A DNA stretch of 64,000 nucleotides, taken from the NCBI RefSeq assembly GCF_000166335.1, contig NC_014657.1:1418501-1482500 (forward strand). Direction: 5' to 3'. Numbering within the stretch: position 1 is the first letter of the stretch; the number at the start of each line of letters is the position of its first letter. The translations under genes were made by a program, and so were the position numbers. The DNA is from Caldicellulosiruptor owensensis OL (lineage in GTDB: Bacteria; Bacillota; Thermoanaerobacteria; Caldicellulosiruptorales; Caldicellulosiruptoraceae). Below the pieces are notes generated by a model that was given only the letters and a program-made list of their open reading frames with translations, was not told where the DNA came from and did not search any database. Shown here one piece after another: positions 58,276 through 64,000 of this stretch.

Positions 58276-59535
58276 CTATCTTCTTATTTGTCCGCTGCCA
58301 TAGATGATATATTTTATGGTTGTGAGCTCTTTTAAGCCCATTGGACCTCTTGCATGAAGTTTTTGAGTTGAGATTCCAATCTCTGCTCCAAAGCCAAATT
58401 CAAAGCCGTCTGTAAATCTTGTTGATGCGTTCACATACACGGCCGCAGCATCTACAAAGTCCAAAAATTTTTGAGCGTTGAAATAATCCTTAGTTACAAT
58501 AGCTTCTGAATGTTTTGAACCATATTTGTTAATATGTTCAATTGCATCATCGATGCTGCTAACTACCTTAACACCCATTATCAAATCTAAATATTCTGTA
58601 TACCAGTCATCTTCAGTGGCTTCTTTTATCTCAATTCCGTTTTTTCTGCAAATCTCAACTGCTGCATAGCATCCTCTTATCTCAACATTTCTTTGCATAA
58701 GCTCTTTTACAATCATCGGCAAGAACTGCTCTGCGATGTTTTTGTGAACTAAAAGCTTTTCAGCAGCGTTGCAAACACCTGGTCTTTGAGTCTTTGCATT
58801 TATCACTATTTCTTTTGCCATATTAAAATCTGCGCTTTCATCAACAAAAACATGACAGTTTCCAACACCAGTTTCTATCACAGGAACTGTTGCGTTCTGC
58901 ACAACAGTTTTTATAAGGTTTGCACCACCGCGCGGAATTAAAAGGTCCAAATATTCATTTAATTTCATCATCGCAACAGCAGTCTCACGTGATGTGTCCT
59001 CCACAATCTCTATGCTACCTTCCTCTATTCCAGCCTCAAGCAAACCCTCTTTCATTACTTTTACAAGTGCAATATTTGAGCTTATCGCTTCAGACCCGCC
59101 TCGCAAAAGGACACTGTTTCCCGCTTTTAAACACAAAACGGCTGCATCAACAGTAACATTTGGTCTTGCCTCATAGATTATTCCAATTGCACCAATCGGC
59201 ACTCTCTTTTGACCAATCACAAGCCCGTTGGGACGCTTCCACATAGAAATAACTTCACCAACCGGGTCAGGAAGTTTTATAACATCCTCAATCCCCTTGC
59301 AAATTTGCTTTATTCTGTCCTCTGTTAACTTTAACCTGTCTAAAAGTGCTCCTTTGATGCCTTTAGAGATAGCATTTTCCATATCTTTTTGGTTTTCCTG
59401 CAAAATAAAATCCATCTTCTCTAATATCTTTTGAGATATGCATGAAAGTGCCCTGTTCTTTTCATTTTCAGAAAGGTTCATGAGCTCTTTTGACGCTTCT
59501 TTCACCTTTTTCGCTTTTTCAATTAAATCGCTCAT
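58276..59535 (-). CDS. proA: Gamma-glutamyl phosphate reductase
   Basis: Second step of proline synthesis. 419 residues: MSDLIEKAKKVKEASKELM, PVGEVISMWKRPNGLVIGQKRVPIGAIGIIYEARPNVTVD, PGVCNAAEKLLVH (catalytic Cys) and EFGFGAEIGISTQKLHARGPMGL. The start MSDLIEK (ending 59535) has GGGGG upstream; a further 17 in-frame codons overlap proB. 22 bases after proB. Confidence 0.97.
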   Translation of the reverse strand: MSDLIEKAKKVKEASKELMNLSENEKNRALSCISQKILEKMDFILQENQKDMENAISKGIKGALLDRLKLTEDRIKQICKGIEDVIKLPDPVGEVISMWKRPNGLVIGQKRVPIGAIGIIYEARPNVTVDAAVLCLKAGNSVLLRGGSEAISSNIALVKVMKEGLLEAGIEEGSIEIVEDTSRETAVAMMKLNEYLDLLIPRGGANLIKTVVQNATVPVIETGVGNCHVFVDESADFNMAKEIVINAKTQRPGVCNAAEKLLVHKNIAEQFLPMIVKELMQRNVEIRGCYAAVEICRKNGIEIKEATEDDWYTEYLDLIMGVKVVSSIDDAIEHINKYGSKHSEAIVTKDYFNAQKFLDFVDAAAVYVNASTRFTDGFEFGFGAEIGISTQKLHARGPMGLKELTTIKYIIYGSGQIRR

Positions 59536-59557
59536 CTTTATTTTGCCCCCTTTGCAC

Positions 59558-60358
59558 TTATCTTGAAACGGTGTTTTTATTAACAAATAACGTCCCTATC
59601 TCCTTGCCCTCTAAAATCTCTTTTACAACTGACGGATTTTCACCGTTTGCAATAACCATAGGAATCCCATGCTGCATTGCAATCTTAGCAGCTTCAATTT
59701 TGGTCTGCATACCGCCCGTTGAGTTGACAGTGCCTGCACCGCCTGCAATGCTTTCTATATATGAGTCAATCTCAAAGACTTCTTTTATAAGCTTGGCACT
59801 CTTGTCAATTCTCGGATCACATGAGTAAAGCCCATCTATGTCAGAAAGAATAATCAAAAGGTCAGCATCAATTATTGTCGCAACATAAGCAGACAATGTA
59901 TCATTGTCGCCAAACTCAAGCTCTTCAATTGCAACAACGTCGTTTTCGTTCACAATTGGAATTGCATCGTATTTGAACAGGTATTCAAATGTGTTCTTAA
60001 CATTTAGCATCTTCTTCTCTTCATCAACAACATCCTTGGTAAGAAGCACCTGGGCAACTACAACTCCGTATTCACCAAAAAGCTTTTCGTAAATCTGCAT
60101 TAAAATTCCCTGGCCTATAGCTGCAAGCGCCTGTTTTTCCTGGGTTGTTTTGTGATTTTTGGTAAGCCCAAGCCTGCCCAAACCTGATGCAACAGCACCA
60201 GATGTGACAAGCACAACGTCCCTTCCTTCATTTTTTATGTCAGAAAGAACTCTTGCAAGTTTTTCTAAGCGCGAAAGATTTAGCTTGCCGGTTGGATATG
60301 TTACAGTGCTTGTTCCAACCTTTACAACAACCTTTTTTACATTTTTAAAATCTCGCAT
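59558..60358 (-). CDS. proB: Glutamate 5-kinase, short form without PUA domain
   Basis: First step of proline synthesis. 266 residues: KKVVVKVGTSTVTYPTGKLN, VTSGAVASGLGRLG, NENDVVAIEELEFGDNDTLSA and GGAGTVNSTGGMQTKIEAAKIA. The amino-acid kinase domain is complete; the C-terminal PUA domain found in most ProB is missing, the short form. Followed by proA. Confidence 0.96.
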   Translation of the reverse strand: MRDFKNVKKVVVKVGTSTVTYPTGKLNLSRLEKLARVLSDIKNEGRDVVLVTSGAVASGLGRLGLTKNHKTTQEKQALAAIGQGILMQIYEKLFGEYGVVVAQVLLTKDVVDEEKKMLNVKNTFEYLFKYDAIPIVNENDVVAIEELEFGDNDTLSAYVATIIDADLLIILSDIDGLYSCDPRIDKSAKLIKEVFEIDSYIESIAGGAGTVNSTGGMQTKIEAAKIAMQHGIPMVIANGENPSVVKEILEGKEIGTLFVNKNTVSR

Positions 60359-60368
60359 TTTTTGCTTT

Positions 60369-60671
60369 CTACTCCTTTTCTATGGTAAAGTTATTCAAAC
60401 TGTCGTTAAAAACAATTTTATATTTTGTATCTCCTTCTACGATATATAGCTGAGCTTGAGTTATAATATCAATATTTATTCTCTTTAAAAGTTCTTCTTG
60501 AATGATGAAAGCAATATTTCGCATAAATTGTTTTGGGTCATTTTCATCAAGACTTTTTATGTATATTGGCAGTTTCCCCTGCTGAGGTTTGTAAATTTCA
60601 ACGTTTATAACTCCTGGTGATACAGGGATGTCTGTTGAATATAAAAGTTTTACGTTATAAATTACTTCCAT
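60369..60671 (-). CDS. Hypothetical 100-residue protein upstream of proB
   Basis: MEVIYNVKLLYSTDIPVSPG, then PIYIKSLDENDPKQFMRNIA, AFIIQEELLKRINIDIITQA and LYIVEGDTKYKIVFNDSL. Mixed alpha/beta, soluble. No family recognised. GGGGGAAG before the ATG. Ten bases before proB, so likely first gene of the proline operon. Confidence 0.75.
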   Translation of the reverse strand: MEVIYNVKLLYSTDIPVSPGVINVEIYKPQQGKLPIYIKSLDENDPKQFMRNIAFIIQEELLKRINIDIITQAQLYIVEGDTKYKIVFNDSLNNFTIEKE

Positions 60672-60789
60672 AATGCACTTCCCCCTGATAAAATTTAAGA
60701 TATGAGCTGCTTATATTTATTCTATCAAATTAATGTGTACCCTTCAAAGATTTTTCTAAAAATTCTGTATTGAAAGGAATGAAGATAGA

Positions 60790-61341
60790 ATGCGAACATT
60801 CATTGGTATTGACTTCCCAAAAAGCTTAAAAGAGCAGATTGTTGAAGTGCAAAGCTTTTTAAAGTCAATCAGTAAAAAAGGCAGATGGAAGTACATTGAC
60901 AACTTTCATTTAACCCTCAAATTCTTGGGTGAGATTGAATATGAAAAGGTTGAAAAAATCAGACAGGCGCTTGAAAAGAATTTAAAAGACTTTTCCCGTT
61001 TTTCATTGAAAATCTCATCGTGTGGATACTTTAAAGGGCATGGGAACCTGAGAGTTGTGTATCTAAAACCAGATGGCAATCTTGAAAAACTTAATACCCT
61101 TTTTTCTCTTGTTGAGGATGCAATGGCAGAGGTTGGCTTTGAAAGAGAAAAAAGAGAGTACACACCCCATATAACAATTGCTCAAGATGTTGTGTTAAAT
61201 GAGCCTTTTGAGAATTTTCAAAAGTTTGTTGAGAGCTTTTCTTTTGATGAAATTCCCATTGAAAAGGTGATTCTTTTTTTGAGTGAGGAGATAGACAGAA
61301 AAAGAGTCTATACACCCATATTTGATATTGAACTTGTATAA
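60790..61341 (+). CDS. thpR: RNA 2',3'-cyclic phosphodiesterase (2H family)
   Basis: 183 residues with two HxTx motifs, HLTLKFLG and HITIAQD, the signature of 2H phosphoesterases. Starts MRTFIGIDFPKSLKEQI. Opens 2',3'-cyclic ends of RNA; the family was first described as archaeal RNA ligase LigT. Divergent from the proBA operon. Confidence 0.95.
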   Translation: MRTFIGIDFPKSLKEQIVEVQSFLKSISKKGRWKYIDNFHLTLKFLGEIEYEKVEKIRQALEKNLKDFSRFSLKISSCGYFKGHGNLRVVYLKPDGNLEKLNTLFSLVEDAMAEVGFEREKREYTPHITIAQDVVLNEPFENFQKFVESFSFDEIPIEKVILFLSEEIDRKRVYTPIFDIELV

Positions 61342-61381
61342 ATAAGTATTTCTGAAATTTTACAGAAAGGGATGAAAAATA

Positions 61382-62569
61382 GTGACACAGCTCAGTTCAA
61401 AGCAGGGCTTAAAAGTTCTTTTCCCAAGTATTTCCTTATTTATTTTGGCAAATGTTTTTATGGGAATTGGTGGTGGGATAAGCGACACAATATTTAACAA
61501 CTACATTGCTACAACATACAAGATATCTCCCATGGCAAGAGGAGTTCTGGAGTTTCCGCGCGAAACCCCTGGTTTTTTAATTATATTTCTTATTGGTTTT
61601 TTATACTTCCTTGGCGACCTAAGGGTAAGCATAATTGCCACTTTTCTTTGTTCATTTTCGCTGATTGGTCTTGGATTTTTAGCACCGAGCTTTCTGCTTC
61701 TGATTGTCTGGACAGCCATATACAACACAGGCACACATCTTAATATGGTCTTGAGCTCAAGCATTGGAATGGAGCTTTCAAAAGAGGATGAGTACGGCAA
61801 AACCTTGGGGCTCATTGGCTCTGCTTCAACAGCGGCATCTATAATTGGATATTTCATGGTAATGGTGGGTTTTAAGTTTTTAAACTTTTCTTTTCAAGCT
61901 GCGTATGTTATTGCTGCTGTGATGTATCTTTTTGCGGCCCTGTTTCTTGTGCCAATAAAACTTCCAAAAAAGACACAGCACAAGGGATTTAAGTTTGTGA
62001 TAAAAAAGGATTACTGGCTTTACTATGTGCTTTCAATCTTCTTTGGAGCAAGAAAACAAATATTTATCACCTTTGCACCCTGGGTCTTGATTAAGATTTT
62101 TAAACAGCCTGTTGCGAACTTTGCACTTGTGGGAATCATTTGCTCATTTTTAGGAATTGGTTTTAGAAATATAATCGGTAGGCTTATTGACAAGCTTGGT
62201 GAAAAGAAGATACTAACATTCGATGCGGTAGTAATCTTTCTTATATGTCTTGGATATGCTGCAACTGAGAATATAAAGATAAAATGGCTCGCACTTGCCA
62301 TTGCCTATGGGTGTTACATCATTGACAACCTGATGTTTGCAACTTCTATGGCAAGGTCAACATACATAAAGAAGATTATAAAACATCCTGATGATCTGAC
62401 TCCTACTCTTTCAACAGGCACAAGCATGGATCACGCTGTTTCAATGAGTCTTCCAATGCTATCTGGTTTTCTGTGGAACAAGTTTGGGTACGAGTACGTA
62501 TTTCTCTTAGCAGCAGTTTTTGCGTTGGGGAATTTGTATTTTGTAAGAAAAATAAAAATTGAAAGCTAA
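61382..62569 (+). CDS. MFS transporter
   Basis: 395 residues, about 12 transmembrane helices (LFILANVFMGIGGGISD, LIIFLIGFLYFLGDLRVSII, LNMVLSSSIGMELSKEDEYG, ALVGIICSFLGIGFRNIIGR, YVFLLAAVFALGNLYFV). No strong substrate motif. GTG start with AAAGGG upstream, 40 bases after thpR. Substrate unknown. Confidence 0.9.
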   Translation: MTQLSSKQGLKVLFPSISLFILANVFMGIGGGISDTIFNNYIATTYKISPMARGVLEFPRETPGFLIIFLIGFLYFLGDLRVSIIATFLCSFSLIGLGFLAPSFLLLIVWTAIYNTGTHLNMVLSSSIGMELSKEDEYGKTLGLIGSASTAASIIGYFMVMVGFKFLNFSFQAAYVIAAVMYLFAALFLVPIKLPKKTQHKGFKFVIKKDYWLYYVLSIFFGARKQIFITFAPWVLIKIFKQPVANFALVGIICSFLGIGFRNIIGRLIDKLGEKKILTFDAVVIFLICLGYAATENIKIKWLALAIAYGCYIIDNLMFATSMARSTYIKKIIKHPDDLTPTLSTGTSMDHAVSMSLPMLSGFLWNKFGYEYVFLLAAVFALGNLYFVRKIKIES

Positions 62570-62667
62570 TTTTTGCTTCAATTTTTAGATGTGATTTTAA
62601 GTAAAATTTAGGTTATAATTTTTCTTAAGAATAAACTCATTATGCGTACTGAGGTGAAATATAAACT

Positions 62668-62928
62668 ATGCCAGAAATTTGCCTCTTTTATGGAATAAGG
62701 ATTACAATGTATTATGACGACCATAATCCGCCTCACTTTCATGCAACATATGCTGGATTTGAGGCAGAAGTTGATATTCTAAATGTTAGGGTTATAAAAG
62801 GATTTTTGCCAAAAAGACAGTTAAAGCTTGTGCTTGCCTGGGCAGAGATTCATAAGGACGAGCTTATGCAAAACTGGGAGCTTGCAAAAGATCACAAGCC
62901 TCTGATGAGAATCAATCCTTTAGTTTGA
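62668..62928 (+). CDS. DUF4160 protein
   Basis: 86 residues: LFYGIRITMYYDDHNPPHFHATYAGFEAEVDI, then ILNVRVIKGFLPKRQLKLVLAWAEIHKDEL. The DHNPPHFHA motif defines DUF4160, usually paired with DUF2442 as here, 21 bases downstream. Role unknown; the pair has been listed among toxin-antitoxin-like modules. GAGGTG upstream. Confidence 0.9.
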   Translation: MPEICLFYGIRITMYYDDHNPPHFHATYAGFEAEVDILNVRVIKGFLPKRQLKLVLAWAEIHKDELMQNWELAKDHKPLMRINPLV

Positions 62929-62949
62929 ATATCATGGGGTGATTAGTAT

Positions 62950-63294
62950 ATGATGGAATACTACCCTGAGGTTGTGCAGGTTATTCCGACTGAGGACTAC
63001 AAGGTGTATATATACTTTGATGATGGTAGCATAAAACTTTTTGATGCTTCAAGTCTGCTTGAAAAAGGTGAGTTTCAAAGACTCAAAGATAAAAAATTCT
63101 TTATGGAAAGATGCACCGTTTTAAATGGAACACTTGCGTGGGATGTAAGTGGAAACTACGATGAAACAACTTGCCTTGACTTAGACCCGATTGTTTTGTA
63201 TGAAACTTGTCCTGAAGTACAGGAACCTACCTGGCTTTTTGAAAAGATTGAAAATGAATTTAGGCAAAAAATAAATAAAGAAGGGGCAATTTGA
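62950..63294 (+). CDS. DUF2442 protein
   Basis: 114 residues: VVQVIPTEDYKVYIYFDDGSIKLFDASSLL, FFMERCTVLNGTLAWDVSGNYDETTCLDLDPIVLY. The LAWDVSGNYDETTCLDLDP is the DUF2442 signature. Start with GGGGTG upstream; a second ATG follows directly. Partner of the DUF4160 gene. Confidence 0.9.
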   Translation: MMEYYPEVVQVIPTEDYKVYIYFDDGSIKLFDASSLLEKGEFQRLKDKKFFMERCTVLNGTLAWDVSGNYDETTCLDLDPIVLYETCPEVQEPTWLFEKIENEFRQKINKEGAI

Positions 63295-63313
63295 ACCCCT
63301 TCTACTCTTTTTT
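63280..63313. terminator. Terminator between DUF2442 and flgN
   Basis: GAAGGGG (63280-63286) pairs with CCCCTTC (63296-63302), followed by a T-rich stretch (CTCTTTTTTG). Confidence 0.75.
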
Positions 63314-63766
63314 GTCAAAACCAGCTGGAAACTGATTTTGCTTGTACTGAGAATAGTCTTTCAAAGCCTCTTTTTTGTACCTCATGCTTTTCAAAGCCCT
63401 TTTTATCTCATCAAACTTCGCTCGAATTAGAATATTGTTCTTTTCATCTATATCTTTTATAACCTGAAGCTTCTGCAAAATAGCTGATGTAAGGTTTTTG
63501 ATTAAAATACCAGTTTCTTTGTCAATATCTGTTATTTCGTCAAAACTTTTTATCCCTTTTTTAACTTTTATATTTTCAAACTCATCCATAAATTGGTCAT
63601 CTATTTTATTTATTCTCTCAATCAAATCTGCTTTTTCGTCGACAATATTAGAAAGTTCATCGAAATTATCATTCAAAATATATTCCTGTTGAAGACTTGT
63701 TAATGTCAAAAACCTATCAACAAGCTTTTCTTTTTCTTCAAGAAGACTTATAAGCTTATTATACAT
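63302..63766 (-). CDS. flgN: FlgN-like flagellar export chaperone
   Basis: 154 residues, long helices: ISLLEEKEKLVDRFLTLTSLQQEYIL, DEKADLIERINKIDDQFMDEFENI, and ending QNQFPAGFDKKE. FlgN binds the hook-filament junction proteins FlgK and FlgL before export. It follows fliS by 15 bases; identification rests on size, helical pattern and neighbour. Confidence 0.75.
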   Translation of the reverse strand: MYNKLISLLEEKEKLVDRFLTLTSLQQEYILNDNFDELSNIVDEKADLIERINKIDDQFMDEFENIKVKKGIKSFDEITDIDKETGILIKNLTSAILQKLQVIKDIDEKNNILIRAKFDEIKRALKSMRYKKEALKDYSQYKQNQFPAGFDKKE

Positions 63767-63781
63767 AAACCCCAGCCCTTT

Positions 63782-64000
63782 TTACTTATTCTTTTGCTGG
63801 CGGGCAATCTTTATTGCCTCTGCCCATGTGTTTCGCAAATCCTGCACGATCTCAAGCGCTTCCTGCAAATATTTATTATCCTTCTTGAGGTTTGCCTGAA
63901 TGAGCCATCTATAAACAAAATCATAAAGGCTCATCAAATTTTTAGATATCTCATAGCTCATATCAAGTGTTGACATAAGCTCTGTGATGATATTCTCAGC
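63782..64000 (-). CDS. fliS: Flagellar export chaperone FliS, C-terminal part (runs off window)
   Basis: The frame is open through the right edge. The visible 72 residues include AENIITELMSTLDMSYEISK, NLMSLYDFVYRWLIQANLKK and VQDLRNTWAEAI, the FliS core that caps flagellin FliC in the cytoplasm. The N terminus lies beyond the window. Followed by flgN. Confidence 0.9.
   Translation of the reverse strand, partial: AENIITELMSTLDMSYEISKNLMSLYDFVYRWLIQANLKKDNKYLQEALEIVQDLRNTWAEAIKIARQQKNK

Overview
The window is AT-rich chromosomal DNA from a low-GC Gram-positive thermophilic anaerobe. The gene content fits Caldicellulosiruptor or a close relative (inference from gene content: an hrcA-grpE-dnaK-dnaJ operon with CIRCE, an ISLre2-type insertion sequence, a Thermoanaerobacter-like H-NOX receptor, lar genes, SleB and flagellar genes). 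Shine-Dalgarno sequences are strong (AAGGAGG, GGGGGT) and GTG or TTG starts are common. No rRNA genes or CRISPR array were seen; one tRNA gene is present.

Left block (1-10.4 kb, minus strand): rluA-type gene, capA-like, lepA, hemW, then a sigma-A promoter plus CIRCE driving hrcA-grpE-dnaK, a terminator, dnaJ and the start of prmA. From 10.4 to 14.1 kb: a glycosyltransferase, tRNA-Pro(GGG), a D,D-carboxypeptidase, the cortex hydrolase SleB and a small partner. From 14.1 to 18.6 kb (minus): an iron block feoA-feoB-small Cys-rich protein-Fur family regulator, split by a 1.6-kb ISLre2 element with an intact 9-bp target duplication; its transposase has a +1 frameshift.

From 18.7 to 21.7 kb lies a worn region: a CopZ-like Fe-S/zinc protein, a PhzF remnant, a large uncharacterised TIM-barrel-like protein, a nitroreductase stub, an IS200/IS605-type end and an ECF sigma fragment. 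From 21.7 to 25.4 kb is a TetR-regulated ABC exporter with matching operators at both promoters. From 25.5 to 31.3 kb: a SurA-like lipoprotein-type gene, a DUF815 AAA ATPase, a two-gene restriction-modification system, transposase debris, and a KaiC-like ATPase plus HTH partner whose ribosome binding site is buried in an 8-bp hairpin.

From 31.3 to 40.8 kb (mostly minus): cysK, phasin-like, ubiB, ligA, Nif3-like, trmK, and a glycosyltransferase/alpha-alpha-barrel pair behind a long leader. From 40.9 to 48.6 kb: a CsoR/CstR-like repressor with trxA, a SIMPL protein with an apparent ATT start, an AraC regulator, an EamA half-transporter, an H-NOX methyl-accepting receptor carrying the complete O2-binding triad, a TM1266-like regulator, a lytic transglycosylase and ychF. 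From 48.6 to 57.4 kb (minus): larC-larB-larE (nickel-pincer cofactor), an epimerase, guaB, a PH-like membrane protein, lepB and mutS2. The right end holds an MNT/HEPN toxin-antitoxin pair whose HEPN toxin is broken by two frameshifts, proBA, thpR, an MFS transporter, a DUF4160/DUF2442 pair, and the flagellar chaperones flgN and fliS, the latter running off the window.
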